A stretch of DNA of 64,000 bases from Actinomadura syzygii (GCF_008085905.1 NZ_VSFF01000007.1:494927-558926); one strand, 5' to 3'; shown: positions 25,145-34,064, numbered from the stretch's first letter. Notes: generated by a model not told the origin, from the letters alone. Numbers and translations: made by a program.

Positions 25145-26392
25145 TCAGCCGCCCTGGCTCGTGTCGGGGGACGGGGTCGGGTTGGACGTCGGGCTCGGCG
25201 ACGCCGTCCCCGGCCCCTCCACCGGCGGGTCGGTGGGGTCGCCGGTCGGCGGCGTCGTCGGGTCGGTCGGCTCGCCCGAGGGCGGCGTCGACGGATCGCC
25301 GGGACTGGGCGGGGGCGTGGTCGGCGGCGTCGACGGGTCGCCGGGGTCGGTCGGGGCGCGCGACGGGTCCTTGCCGGGCGACGGGGAGCCGGACGGGTCG
25401 TCGGACGGGTACGGGACCGGCGAGGGCGTCCGGTGCGGCGTCCCGCGCTCCTGCCGGGGGTCGCCGAACACGACGCTCCTCGGCGGGTGCTCGGAGGCCC
25501 GCTCCGTCCCGGTGAGGCCGGGGCGCGGGTTCTCCAGGACGCCGTTCGTCCGCATCGAGGCCGGGTCCGTCTGGCCGGTGCTCGCCGTCGGCACCAGCGA
25601 GGCGGCCCCCTCGCCCTTCCCGGAGGACGGCCAGGACGCGAGCAGCCCGACGACGGCGGCCGCGGCGGCGGCGAGCCCCGCCGCGGCGCCGAGGCCCTTC
25701 GACAGCGGACCGGCCGGCGCGTCGGGCCCGGAGCGGCCGGGGCGGCCCTGCTCGGAGCCGATCACGATGAGCGGGCTCGGGGCGGCGACGGTCGGCAGCG
25801 GCCGGATCGCCTCGGCCTCGCACGCGGCGAGGACGCGGTGGCGCAGCTCGCGCGGCGCGCCGGACGGCGCCCGGCGGGCGAGGAGCTGCGGCAGCCGCCC
25901 CTTCTCGAACGCGGAGATGAGGTCGAGGCGCGGCTCGGTCGTGCCGCGCATGAGGAAGTCGAGGACGGCCCGTTCGAGCCGCGTCCGGGCCGCGTTGAGC
26001 AGCTGGGCGACCGTGTCGGGCGCGATGCCGAGGACGAGCGCGATGTCGTGCGGTTCGAGCCATTCGCCCGCCCACAGCAGCAGCACCTCGCGGTGGTCGG
26101 AGCGCAGCCCAGCGGCGGCCCGCAGCAGCGGGTCCGAGGCCGCGAACAGGGGCTCCTCCCGCCGTCCCGCCGAGCGCCCGGCCGGGCCGGTGAACGCGCC
26201 GCGCTCGGCGCACGCGGACCGGGCCAGCGAGTACAGCCAGAGGACGCGGTCGCCGCGCGGCGGGTGGTGGACGGCGGACGCGAAGGCGTCGCCGACGGCC
26301 GCGGGGGCGTCCCGGTCGCCGAGCAGCGACCAGCAGTACGCGTACAGGCGGTCGGCATGGGCGTCGTACAGCGAGCTCATCTCCACGCCCAT
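25145..26392 (-). CDS. Membrane-anchored ECF-like sigma factor with proline-rich outer tail
   Basis: 415 aa. Residues ~5-62 resemble sigma region 2 (LYDAHADRLYAYCWSLLGD), and 98-145 form sigma region 4 with HTH (WLEPHDIALVLGIAPDTVAQLLNAARTRL). A linker leads to one TM helix at ~234-254 (Gly/Ala-rich). Residues 255-415 are an extracytoplasmic Pro/Ser/Thr/Asp tail of PSDP/TPP repeats and lack a folded domain. RBS GAGGAGGG precedes ATG 26392. Fusion of sigma, anchor and outer sensor suggests no separate anti-sigma factor; release by proteolysis is inference. Region 2 is short, so promoter-melting ability is uncertain. Confidence 0.8.
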   Translation of the reverse strand: MGVEMSSLYDAHADRLYAYCWSLLGDRDAPAAVGDAFASAVHHPPRGDRVLWLYSLARSACAERGAFTGPAGRSAGRREEPLFAASDPLLRAAAGLRSDHREVLLLWAGEWLEPHDIALVLGIAPDTVAQLLNAARTRLERAVLDFLMRGTTEPRLDLISAFEKGRLPQLLARRAPSGAPRELRHRVLAACEAEAIRPLPTVAAPSPLIVIGSEQGRPGRSGPDAPAGPLSKGLGAAAGLAAAAAAVVGLLASWPSSGKGEGAASLVPTASTGQTDPASMRTNGVLENPRPGLTGTERASEHPPRSVVFGDPRQERGTPHRTPSPVPYPSDDPSGSPSPGKDPSRAPTDPGDPSTPPTTPPPSPGDPSTPPSGEPTDPTTPPTGDPTDPPVEGPGTASPSPTSNPTPSPDTSQGG

Positions 26393-26559
26393 GTGGCCCT
26401 CCTCACAATTGGTGCATACCGCCGGACGACGGGACTCTAGCGCTTCCGGTTGATGTCTGAGAAGTCCGGGATTGGGCGAAACGTCGAATAGTACGGAAGG
26501 TGATCGTTTCGGCAGCGGACGGTCACGTTCACGGAGATTTACGAAAGTTCATGAAAATT

Positions 26560-26610
26560 ACCGGATTCCTGATCCGGTTCAGCAGGGAAGGTCTCGAACC
26601 CGCTATCGAG
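26560..26610 (+). promoter_or_regulatory. Leader hairpins upstream of ergothioneine operon
   Basis: Perfect 7-bp-arm inverted repeat ACCGGAT-N5-ATCCGGT (26560-26578), then CTCGA-N8-TCGAG (26593-26610), ending 11 bp before the egtA start. The region upstream (26400-26555) is AT-richer than its surroundings, as expected for the divergent sigma-factor/egtA promoters. The first repeat may be an operator; I cannot name the regulator. Confidence 0.45.
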
Positions 26611-26620
26611 TTTCGCGGGG

Positions 26621-27907
26621 GTGATCGTGACCAGGCTCACCGTAGACGACGTCTACCAGCACATTCGCGGGGTCTGCTTCAAGACGGGACCGCCCGGGAC
26701 GGTCGGCGCCGAGACCGAATGGCTCGTTGTCGACACGTCCGATCCGACCGCGTACGTGTCCGGCGACCGGGTCCGGTCACTGGTCGCGGACGCCGGTCCG
26801 CCGACCGGCGGGAGCCGGGTAACCTACGAGCCCGGCGGCCAGATCGAGCTCAGCTCCGCGCCGTTCGCCGGGCTCGGCGCGCTGCACGCGGCGCTCGGCG
26901 GGGACATCGCGCACGTGCGGGACGCGCTCGCGCCGGACGGGCTCGCGCTCAGCGGGCACGGCGTCGACCCCGTCCGGTCGCCGGTGTTCCAGGCCGAGCA
27001 TCCGCGCTACGCCTGCATGCGCGACTACTTCCTCGCGGCCGGCTTCACGGACGCGGGCCTCGCGATGATGTGCTCGACGGCGTCCGTCCAGGTCAACCTG
27101 GACATCGGCGCCGACGGCCGGGACGCCGTCCGGCGCTGGCGGCTCGCGCACGCGCTCGGCCCGGTGCTGGTCGCCGCGTTCGCGAACTCGCCGCTGCGCG
27201 CCGGGCGGCGGACCGGGCTGCGCTCGTCCAGGCAGGGCATCTGGACCGAGCTCGACCCGTGCCGCACGCTGCCCGTCCTGCGGGAGGGCGACGACGGCGA
27301 CCCCGCCGAGGCGTGGACGCGGTACGCGCTCGACGCCCGGGTGATGCTCGTCCACACCGCGACGGGCGAGTGGGCCGCCGACCCGGGCATGACGTTCCTG
27401 GAGTGGCTCGCCAAGGGCGAGCCCGACGAGGAGGACCTGACCTACCACCTCACCACGCTGTTCCCGCCCGTTCGGCCACGGGGCTGGCTGGAGCTGCGGA
27501 TGATCGACGCGCTGCCCGCCCGGTACTGGCCGGTGCCGGTGGCCGTCGCGACCGCGCTGCTGGACGACCCGGCCGCCGCGCGGATCGCCGAGGCCGCGAC
27601 CGAGCCGGTCGCGCACCGCTGGGCGGAGGCCGCCCGGCACGGGCTGTCCGAGCCGTGCCTCGCGGCCGCCGCGCGGGCCTGCTTCGCCGCGGCGGTCGAC
27701 GCGCTGCCGCGGCTCGGCGCGTCCGGGCTCGTCCCGCTGGTGGACGAGTACGCCCGCCGGTACGTCGAGCGGGGACGCAGCCCCGCCGACGACGTCCCGT
27801 CGGCACCGCCGTCCAGACCGTTCTCCACGCCCGTGTCCACGCCCCTGACCACGCCCCTGACCACGCCGTCCCCGTCCACCCCGACCGAAAAGGAGGACCT
27901 GACATGA
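26621..27907 (+). CDS. egtA: Glutamate-cysteine ligase, ergothioneine pathway
   Basis: 428 aa glutamate-cysteine ligase of the actinobacterial EgtA type. The ATP/metal site GAETEWLVVD is near 30, YEPGGQIELSS near 68-78, and AMMCSTASVQVNLD near 147. It makes gamma-glutamylcysteine for EgtB. The last ~35 residues are an added Ser/Thr/Pro tail encoded by imperfect DNA repeats (CACGCCCCTGAC). GTG 26621 is used; GTG 26627, 6 nt from the G-rich RBS, is equally plausible. ATGA overlap with egtB. Confidence 0.93.
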   Translation: MIVTRLTVDDVYQHIRGVCFKTGPPGTVGAETEWLVVDTSDPTAYVSGDRVRSLVADAGPPTGGSRVTYEPGGQIELSSAPFAGLGALHAALGGDIAHVRDALAPDGLALSGHGVDPVRSPVFQAEHPRYACMRDYFLAAGFTDAGLAMMCSTASVQVNLDIGADGRDAVRRWRLAHALGPVLVAAFANSPLRAGRRTGLRSSRQGIWTELDPCRTLPVLREGDDGDPAEAWTRYALDARVMLVHTATGEWAADPGMTFLEWLAKGEPDEEDLTYHLTTLFPPVRPRGWLELRMIDALPARYWPVPVAVATALLDDPAAARIAEAATEPVAHRWAEAARHGLSEPCLAAAARACFAAAVDALPRLGASGLVPLVDEYARRYVERGRSPADDVPSAPPSRPFSTPVSTPLTTPLTTPSPSTPTEKEDLT

Positions 27908-29253
27908 CCGCGACGAGCTTCCACGGCCCCCGCGCCGAGGACGACCTGAAGGAGCTGATCGCCGCCGAGCTCGGCGCGGTGCGGGACCGGAGCTTCGGCC
28001 TCACCACCGACGTCCTCGCCGAGCACGACCTGACCGCCCAGGTGTCGCCGCTGATGTCGCCGCTCGTGTGGGACCTCGCGCACGTCGGCAACTACGAGGA
28101 GCTGTGGCTGCTGCGCGAGGCCGCGGGCGTGGAGGCGATGCGCCCCGAGATCGACGACCTGTACGACGCGTTCGAGCACCCGCGCGCCGAACGGCCGTCG
28201 CTGCCGCTGCTGTCGCCGGAGGACGCGCGCTCGTACATCGCGACCGTCCGGTCCAAGGTGCTCGACTCGCTCGCGTCGGTGCGGTTCGACACGCCCGATC
28301 CCCTGACCGCGGACGGTTTCGTCTACCGGATGGTCGTGCAGCACGAGCACATGCACGACGAGACCATGCTCGCCACACACCAACTCCGCAAGGGCGTCCC
28401 CGCCCTACTCGACCCCCTGGCCGAAATCCTGGAAAAGGGCGCCGAGATATCCGGAACGGACGAGGTGCTGATCGAAGCGGGCCCTTTCCAGATGGGCACT
28501 TCGGACGACCCGTGGGCGTACGACAACGAGCGTCCGGCGCACATGGTCGACCTACCCGCGTACTACATCGACGCAGAACCGGTGACCAACGCCGCCTACA
28601 TCGCCTTCGTCGAATCGGGCGGATACGCCGACCCGCGCTGGTGGCACCCGGCCGGATGGGAATGGCGCAACGCGAGCGGCAAACGCGCCCCCGCGTTCTG
28701 GTCACGCGAAAACAGGCAGTGGCTGCGGCGCCGGTTCGGCAGGACGGAGATCGTCCCGCCGGGCGAGCCCGTCCAGCACGTGTGCTGGTACGAGGCGGAC
28801 GCCTACGCGCGGTGGGCGGGCAAGCGGCTGCCGACCGAGGCGGAGTGGGAGAAGGCCGCCCGGTGGGACCCGTCCGTCCAGCGGTCCCGCACGTACCCGT
28901 GGGGCGACGTCTACGAGGAGGGGCGCGCCAACCTCGGGCAGCGGACGCTCCGCCCGGCCGAGGCGGGGTCGTATCCGGCGGGCGCGTCCGCGTACGGGGT
29001 GCGGCGGATGGTCGGCGACGTGTGGGAGTGGACGTCGTCCGACTTCCACGGCTACCCCGGATTCCGGTCGTTCCCTTACCGGGAGTACTCGGAAGTCTTC
29101 TTCGGCCCCGAGTACAAGGTGCTGCGCGGCGGCTCGTGGGCGACGCACCCGCTCGCCGTCCGCGGGTCGTTCCGCAACTGGGACTACCCCATCAGGAGGC
29201 AGATCTTCGCGGGCTTCCGGTGTGCGCGGTCCGCGGACGGGGAGGGCCGCTGA
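27904..29253 (+). CDS. egtB: Hercynylcysteine sulfoxide synthase
   Basis: 449 aa non-haem iron enzyme. The N-terminal DinB-like domain carries the iron ligands H60 (DLAHVGNYEE) and H147/H151 (QHEHMHDE). The C-terminal formylglycine-generating-enzyme-like domain has EAGPFQMGTSDD, KRLPTEAEWEKAA, GDVWEWTSS and LRGGSWATH. It joins hercynine and gamma-glutamylcysteine with O2. Gene order egtA-B-C-D with overlaps or zero spacing confirms the role. Confidence 0.96.
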   Translation: MTATSFHGPRAEDDLKELIAAELGAVRDRSFGLTTDVLAEHDLTAQVSPLMSPLVWDLAHVGNYEELWLLREAAGVEAMRPEIDDLYDAFEHPRAERPSLPLLSPEDARSYIATVRSKVLDSLASVRFDTPDPLTADGFVYRMVVQHEHMHDETMLATHQLRKGVPALLDPLAEILEKGAEISGTDEVLIEAGPFQMGTSDDPWAYDNERPAHMVDLPAYYIDAEPVTNAAYIAFVESGGYADPRWWHPAGWEWRNASGKRAPAFWSRENRQWLRRRFGRTEIVPPGEPVQHVCWYEADAYARWAGKRLPTEAEWEKAARWDPSVQRSRTYPWGDVYEEGRANLGQRTLRPAEAGSYPAGASAYGVRRMVGDVWEWTSSDFHGYPGFRSFPYREYSEVFFGPEYKVLRGGSWATHPLAVRGSFRNWDYPIRRQIFAGFRCARSADGEGR

Positions 29254-29988
29254 ATGTGCCGCCACATCGGCTACCTCGGACCCGACCGGACGCTGGAGTC
29301 GCTCGTCTACGACGGCGGGCACTCCCTGGAGACCCAGGCGTACGCGCCGCGCATGACGCAGGGGAACCTGCTCAACGCGGACGGATTCGGCGTCGGCTGG
29401 TACCAGGACGGACGTCCCGTCCGGTTCCGCCGGGCCCAGCCGCTCTGGACGGACCAGTCGTTCCGCGAGGTGGCGGGCGCCGTACGCGCGTCGTGCGCGG
29501 TCGCGGCGATCCGGTCGGCGACGGTCGGCTTCCCGGTGGACGAGTCGTGCGCCCAGCCGTTCCGCGCCGGGACGTGGCTGTTCAGCCACAACGGGAAGAT
29601 CGAGGGCTACGACGGCGTCGAGGGCAAGCTCCGCGAGCTGGCCGGGGACGTGGCCGGGGTGCCGGACGCGCGCGCCCCGGTCGACTCCGCGCCGCTGTTC
29701 GCCCTCGCCGTGCGGCTGTGGCGGGAGGGGCGCCCGCTCGCCGACGGCCTGGCGGAGGTCGTCGCCGCGGTCACCGCCCTCGCGCCCGGCCGCTACAACC
29801 TGCTCGCCTCCGACGGGACGTCCCTGGCCGCCACGACGTGGGGCGACTCGCTGTTCGTCCGGGAGGGCGACGGCGAGATCCGGATCGCGTCCGAGCCGCT
29901 GGACGACGGCCCGGAATGGCGGCTCGTGCCCGACCGCTCGCTCGTCACGGCCGGGCTCGCGTCCGGCGTCTCCATCGCCCCGCTCTGA
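29254..29988 (+). CDS. egtC: Gamma-glutamyl hercynylcysteine sulfoxide hydrolase
   Basis: 244 aa class II glutamine-amidotransferase fold with the catalytic Cys2 exposed after Met removal (MCRHIGYLGP), ADGFGVGWYQDG and FSHNGKIEGY. It removes the glutamyl group from the EgtB product. ATG follows directly on the egtB stop (0 bp). Confidence 0.95.
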   Translation: MCRHIGYLGPDRTLESLVYDGGHSLETQAYAPRMTQGNLLNADGFGVGWYQDGRPVRFRRAQPLWTDQSFREVAGAVRASCAVAAIRSATVGFPVDESCAQPFRAGTWLFSHNGKIEGYDGVEGKLRELAGDVAGVPDARAPVDSAPLFALAVRLWREGRPLADGLAEVVAAVTALAPGRYNLLASDGTSLAATTWGDSLFVREGDGEIRIASEPLDDGPEWRLVPDRSLVTAGLASGVSIAPL

Positions 29989-30055
29989 GAAACCGACCCG
30001 CTCTCTGAGAGACCGACCGCTCCGAAGTTCTGAACCCGCCTTGAAGGAGAACCAC

Positions 30056-31012
30056 GTGGACCGGTTCCTGACCGCCGACGACCTCGCCAAGACGCTCCGC
30101 CGCGACGTCCGCGAGGGGTTGGCGGGGACGCCGAAGACCCTGCCGCCCAAGTGGTTCTACGACGAGCGCGGCAGCGAGCTCTTCGAGAAGATCACGAAAC
30201 TGGAGGAGTACTACCCGACCCGCCGCGAGCGGGAGATCCTCGCCGCGCGGGCGCCCGCGATCGCCGCGGCGACCGGCGCCCGCACGCTCGTGGAGCTCGG
30301 CGCCGGGTCGGGCGAGAAGACCCGGCTGCTGCTCGACGCGCTGTCCGGGACGCTGCGCGGCTACGTCCCGGTGGACGTGAGCGGCGAGTTCCTGGAGGAG
30401 GCCGCCGCCGGGATCGCGGCGGACCACCCGGGCCTCACCGTCCGGACCGTCGTCGCCGACTACGAGCAGCACCTGCACCTGCTGCCCGGCGGCGAGCGGC
30501 GGCTGATCGCGTTTCTCGGCGGGACGATCGGCAACATGCCGCCCGCCGACCGCGTCGGGTTCCTCGGCGGCCTGCGCGCCACCATGGGCGACGGCGACTT
30601 CCTCCTGGTCGGCGCCGACCTCGTCAAGGACACGGGACGGCTCGTCCGCGCCTACGACGACGAGGCCGGGGTCACCGCCGAGTTCAACCGGAACGTCCTG
30701 CGGGTCATCAACCGGGAGCTGGACGCCGACTTCGACCCGGACGCCTTCGAGCACGTCGCCGTCTGGGACGAGGCCGAGGAGTGGATCGAGATGCGGCTGC
30801 GGTCCGTCCGCGACCAGGACGTGCACGTCCGCGGGCTGGACCTCGCGGTGTCGTTCGCGGCGGGGGAGGAGATGCGCACCGAGGTCTCCGCCAAGTTCCG
30901 GCGGGCGCGGCTGGAGGCGGAGCTCGACGCGGCCGGGCTGCGGCTCGCCGAGTTCTGGACGGACGCGGCGGGCGACTTCTCTCTCGGCCTCGCCCGTCCG
31001 GCGGGCGCCTAG
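30056..31012 (+). CDS. egtD: L-histidine N-alpha-trimethyltransferase
   Basis: 318 aa SAM-dependent enzyme of the DUF2260/EgtD family. It has FDERGSELFEKITKLEEYYPTRRE-like N-terminal substrate motifs (YDERGSELF), SAM motif VELGAGSGEKTRLLL, and the FLGGTIGNM loop. It makes hercynine, the first intermediate. The RBS AAGGAGA at 30044-30050, 5 nt before the GTG, decides the start. The 67-bp gap to egtC contains an imperfect ~18-bp direct repeat. No EgtE C-S lyase follows, unlike the mycobacterial operon. Confidence 0.95.
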   Translation: MDRFLTADDLAKTLRRDVREGLAGTPKTLPPKWFYDERGSELFEKITKLEEYYPTRREREILAARAPAIAAATGARTLVELGAGSGEKTRLLLDALSGTLRGYVPVDVSGEFLEEAAAGIAADHPGLTVRTVVADYEQHLHLLPGGERRLIAFLGGTIGNMPPADRVGFLGGLRATMGDGDFLLVGADLVKDTGRLVRAYDDEAGVTAEFNRNVLRVINRELDADFDPDAFEHVAVWDEAEEWIEMRLRSVRDQDVHVRGLDLAVSFAAGEEMRTEVSAKFRRARLEAELDAAGLRLAEFWTDAAGDFSLGLARPAGA

Positions 31013-31078
31013 TCCTTCCAGCGCGCTCAGTCCTTCCGGCGCGCTCAGTCCTTCCGGCGCGCTCAGTCCTTCCGGACG
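31011..31078. repeat. 18-bp tandem repeat between egtD and the SGNH gene
   Basis: AGTCCTTCC(A/G)GCGCGCTC is repeated at 31011-31028, 31029-31046 and 31047-31064, with a partial fourth copy to 31078. Because 18 is a multiple of three, each unit gives the convergent gene an in-frame stop (TCA at 31063, 31045 and 31027 read as TGA). It grew by duplication of the gene end. Confidence 0.9.
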
Positions 31079-31836
31079 GGGTGGTCGAGCCCCAGCCGCT
31101 CGAGGTCGGCGGCGAGGCGGGTCGCCAGGTACCGGTGGCCCGCCTCGTTCGGATGGGTGCGGTCGTGCTTGATGAACTGCGCGGCGTTGCCGGTGCCGGC
31201 CAGCCGGTCGCCGGTGATCCACCGCTCGCCGATCGGGTCGACGAACGGGATGCCGAGCTGCCCGGCGAGGTTCTTCAGCGCGACCTGGACGGCGAGCGCG
31301 CCCGCCGGCGGGGCGTCCGTCCCCCACAGCGGTCCGACGAGCAGGATGTGGGTGCCGGGCCAGCGCTGCCGGGCGCGTTCGAGCAGCAGGTGCGCCGCCG
31401 CCGCGACCTGCGGCGCCGGGTACCGCCAGTCGTTGTGGCCGCCGGACACGACCAGCATGTCCGGCGCGGGCCGCCAGCCGAGCTGGTTCTCGAAGTGCCC
31501 GAGGAAGGAGTGCGGGCCGCCGCCCCGCGCGACGAACCCGGTGCCGCCGCGCCCGCCCACGACGACCTGCCAGCCGAGCAGCCGCCCGGTCGCCGACGCG
31601 TACGTCGTCTCCGGCCCGACGCCCCGGTCGCCGACGGTGTAGCTGTCCCCGAGGAACATCACCACGGACGGGCTGCGGCGCGGCTCGGGCGCGCCGGCGC
31701 GTCCCGGGCCGTCCGCCGCGGCCGACCGGTGGACCTGCCCGCCGAACGCGGAGCAGCCGGTCGCGGACGCGGCCGCCACCAGGCCCAGGCACAGCGCGAG
31801 GATCGCCGCGCCGCGGCGGGCGCGGCGAGATGTCAT
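31063..31836 (-). CDS. SGNH/GDSL hydrolase, lipoprotein
   Basis: 257 aa. An Arg-rich n-region and hydrophobic core end in lipobox ATGC (Cys ~27), so it is a surface lipoprotein. Conserved SGNH blocks: GDSYT (nucleophile Ser), GGRGG (oxyanion Gly), GGHND (Asn) and DRTHPNEAGH (catalytic Asp/His). Probably deacylates or deacetylates cell-surface or environmental esters. ATG 31836 fits the signal peptide; the frame is open far upstream over the divergent promoter. It is divergent from an acyltransferase 3 gene, suggesting an acyl addition/removal pair. Confidence 0.88.
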   Translation of the reverse strand: MTSRRARRGAAILALCLGLVAAASATGCSAFGGQVHRSAAADGPGRAGAPEPRRSPSVVMFLGDSYTVGDRGVGPETTYASATGRLLGWQVVVGGRGGTGFVARGGGPHSFLGHFENQLGWRPAPDMLVVSGGHNDWRYPAPQVAAAAHLLLERARQRWPGTHILLVGPLWGTDAPPAGALAVQVALKNLAGQLGIPFVDPIGERWITGDRLAGTGNAAQFIKHDRTHPNEAGHRYLATRLAADLERLGLDHPVRKD

Positions 31837-32036
31837 CGAGGGACCACCTAATCGTCGAGGACCGCGGAGGTCTCGGAGGGTCACGGGCATCTTACTGATC
31901 CGGCGCGCGGCGGGGGGCGAGTCGCTCGGTGTCGTGGCGGTACGGGCGGATGCGTACGGGGAATCGCGGCTTCTCCTACACCCGCCGTTCACTCCGCGGC
32001 TCTCGCGGGGAAACCTCACGCCGAGAGGGTTCCGCG

Positions 32037-33218
32037 GTGACTCGACCGGAAACCCCGCGTACGGGACGGCTGCGCGAACTCGACCTGCTGCGCTTCGCCG
32101 CCGCGCTCGCCGTGGTGCTGTACCACTTCACCGGGTTCGGCGGTCCGGGGCCGTGGCCGTCGGCCGCGCGCAAGGTGTTCCCCGAGATCGCGGACGTCAC
32201 CCGGTTCGGCTACCTCGGCGTCGACCTGTTCTTCGTCATCAGCGGCTTCGTGATCCTGATGAGCGCGTGGGGACGCGGGCCGGGGGAGTTCGGGGTGTCG
32301 CGGCTCGTCCGGCTGATGCCCGCGTACTGGGTGAGCGTGCTCCTGGGCGCGTTCGTCTACGCGGTGTTCGAGCAGGGGAACGGCGTGTCCGGGGTGGTCG
32401 TCCCCAACCTGACGATGCTGCAGGGCGGGCTCGGGGTGCGGAACCTCGACGCCGTCTACTGGACGCTCTGGGTCGAACTCCACTTCTACGTGCTGATGGC
32501 CATCCTGGCGGGCATCGGCATCACGTACCGCTCCTGCCTCATCTTCATGGCGGCCTGGCTGTTCGGCGGCCTCTACGCGGACGAGGCGGGGAACAAGCTG
32601 CTCCAGGTCATGCTGGTGCCGACGTGGAGCGCGTACTTCATCGCGGGCATGGCCCTCTTCCTGATCCACCGGTTCGGGCCGACGCTGCTGCTGTGGGGAT
32701 ACGTCGCCGTGTCGTACCTGCTGGCGCTGCGCTGGGGCGCCTGGCGTGCGGCGAACGCCTTCCACGGCGCGGACAAGGTCGTCGTCAGCGCCGTCATCAC
32801 CGCCGTCTTCGCCGTGATGATCCTCGTCGCGACCGGACGGCTGGGGTGGGTGCGGTGGCCGGGGCTCACCGTTCTAGGGGCGCTGACGTATCCGCTGTAC
32901 CTCGTCCATTCGCAGCTCGCGCTTCCGCTGCTGGACGCGATCTATCCCGGGCTCAACCGGTGGGCGGCGCTGGGCGTGGCGGTCGGGGCGTCCCTCGCGG
33001 CGGCCTACGCGGTGCACCGGCTGGTGGAGCGTCCGGGGGCGGCCTGGATGCGGACGCGGCTGCGCGCCTCCCTTGAGCCGATGCGGGCGTCCGAGCCGTT
33101 CGCCAAGCTGACCCGTCAGAGTGAGAAGAGCGACTCCCAGCCCAGAACCGGCGAAGCTCTCAATGGCGGCGCTGAGCCCCGGCTTCGCGCTCCGGCCGAC
33201 GCGGGCGCGGGCAGGTGA
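32037..33218 (+). CDS. Acyltransferase 3 (OafA/YrhL-like) membrane protein
   Basis: 393 aa, about ten TM helices. It has the family start RLRELDLLRFAAALAVVLYHF with the catalytic His, GVDLFFVISGFVILMSAW, SRLVRLMPAYW and LYLVHSQLALPLL near the end. RBS GAGAGGG lies 7 nt before GTG 32037. The cytosolic tail is ~40 residues of low complexity. It transfers acyl groups from CoA to surface glycans or lipids. The divergent SGNH lipoprotein may act on the same product. Confidence 0.9.
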   Translation: MTRPETPRTGRLRELDLLRFAAALAVVLYHFTGFGGPGPWPSAARKVFPEIADVTRFGYLGVDLFFVISGFVILMSAWGRGPGEFGVSRLVRLMPAYWVSVLLGAFVYAVFEQGNGVSGVVVPNLTMLQGGLGVRNLDAVYWTLWVELHFYVLMAILAGIGITYRSCLIFMAAWLFGGLYADEAGNKLLQVMLVPTWSAYFIAGMALFLIHRFGPTLLLWGYVAVSYLLALRWGAWRAANAFHGADKVVVSAVITAVFAVMILVATGRLGWVRWPGLTVLGALTYPLYLVHSQLALPLLDAIYPGLNRWAALGVAVGASLAAAYAVHRLVERPGAAWMRTRLRASLEPMRASEPFAKLTRQSEKSDSQPRTGEALNGGAEPRLRAPADAGAGR

Positions 33219-33305
33219 ACGCGAGGGTGTGACACGTTCCGGGCCGGGTGCGCTGGAGGAAGTGTGGGCGTCCGGCCGACGTGAGCGGGCTTCGGCCGGG
33301 CGCCC

Positions 33306-33346
33306 CCTCCGGTGGGTTCGTCTCCCCCGGTCGGGCCCACCGGAGG
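33306..33346. terminator. Stem-loop between convergent acyltransferase and cupin genes
   Basis: Perfect 11-bp stem CCTCCGGTGGG (33306-33316)/CCCACCGGAGG (33336-33346), 19-nt loop, no T run. Its position between two convergent stops suggests a bidirectional, possibly Rho-assisted, terminator. Confidence 0.6.
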
Positions 33347-33383
33347 TTCCAGCCCCGGCGGCCCGCGACTCGCCTCGGCCCGG

Positions 33384-33908
33384 TCAGGACTCCTCGCCCG
33401 GCGGGCGCAGCTCCTCGGTGTAGTCGACCGCCATGCGGCGCATCACGCCCGACTCGTCGATGGAGTACTGGCCGAGCCGGTTCAGCGGCGGCGAGTAGGC
33501 GTGGATGGAGACGGACGAGGCGTCCACGCCGGTGAGCCGGTGGATGTGGTCCGGGCCGAAGGAGAACGACCTCCCCTCGCTGACCACCGTCCGGACGGGC
33601 TCGCCGCCGATGCGCGGGTTGTTCTCCTCGATCGCCCCGGCGACGACGCGGACGGCGCCGGATGAGACGTCGTGGTCGTGCCATCCGGTGTCGTTGTCGG
33701 GCGTCCAGCACAGGAGCCAGACGTCGACGTGCTCGTCGCGGTGGAGGGACGCGTAGTGGCGGCGTCCGCCGGGGAAGGCGACGTGCTGCCGCCACAGCTC
33801 CGGCCGCTCCGCCAGGTCGTCGACGAGCGCGCGCAGTTCGCCCTCGTCGAGCGGGCGGCCGGGCAGGCGCTCGAAACCGGCGGGACGGGACAGGACCTCG
33901 GACGACAC
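33384..33908 (-). CDS. Cysteine dioxygenase family cupin
   Basis: 174 aa cupin. The metal-site motif TGWHDHDVSSGAVRVVAG supplies HxH, and FGPDHIHRLTG supplies the third His. The overall layout is that of bacterial cysteine dioxygenase-like thiol dioxygenases. AGGAG lies 6 nt before GTG 33908. It oxidises cysteine (or another thiol) to a sulfinate. Proximity to ergothioneine genes 2 kb away is suggestive but they are not co-transcribed. Confidence 0.82.
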   Translation of the reverse strand: MSSEVLSRPAGFERLPGRPLDEGELRALVDDLAERPELWRQHVAFPGGRRHYASLHRDEHVDVWLLCWTPDNDTGWHDHDVSSGAVRVVAGAIEENNPRIGGEPVRTVVSEGRSFSFGPDHIHRLTGVDASSVSIHAYSPPLNRLGQYSIDESGVMRRMAVDYTEELRPPGEES

Positions 33909-34039
33909 GGTGCGCTCCTCTCGGACATTTCGCTCTCGCGGGATTTCGCCGATGCGGCTCCCGGCAATTCGGGCCCCCGTTCGCGCTGGGACGAACCGGC
34001 AGGACACGGCTGCTGAACCGCATCACTGAACCGCATCAG

Positions 34040-34064
34040 TTAACCGTTTCAGTGAAGCGGTTAA
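34040..34064. promoter_or_regulatory. 25-bp LacI-type operator
   Basis: Arms TTAACCGTTTCA (34040-34051) and TGAAGCGGTTAA (34053-34064) around a single G form a 25-bp palindrome with one mismatched pair. The TGAA.CGGTTAA half-site is LacI-family-like. It lies 60 bp before the LacI gene and next to a 13-bp tandem duplication (34013-34038), so autoregulation is likely and control of the divergent cupin gene possible. Confidence 0.7.

Noticed and set aside
26585..26612. tRNA-like GGTCTCGAACCCGC segment
   Set aside because: No cloverleaf, acceptor stem or anticodon arm can be built; it is a hairpin in the egtA leader.
31011..31078. CRISPR-like repeat array
   Set aside because: Units are directly adjacent with no spacers; it is a tandem duplication. 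No cas genes in the window.
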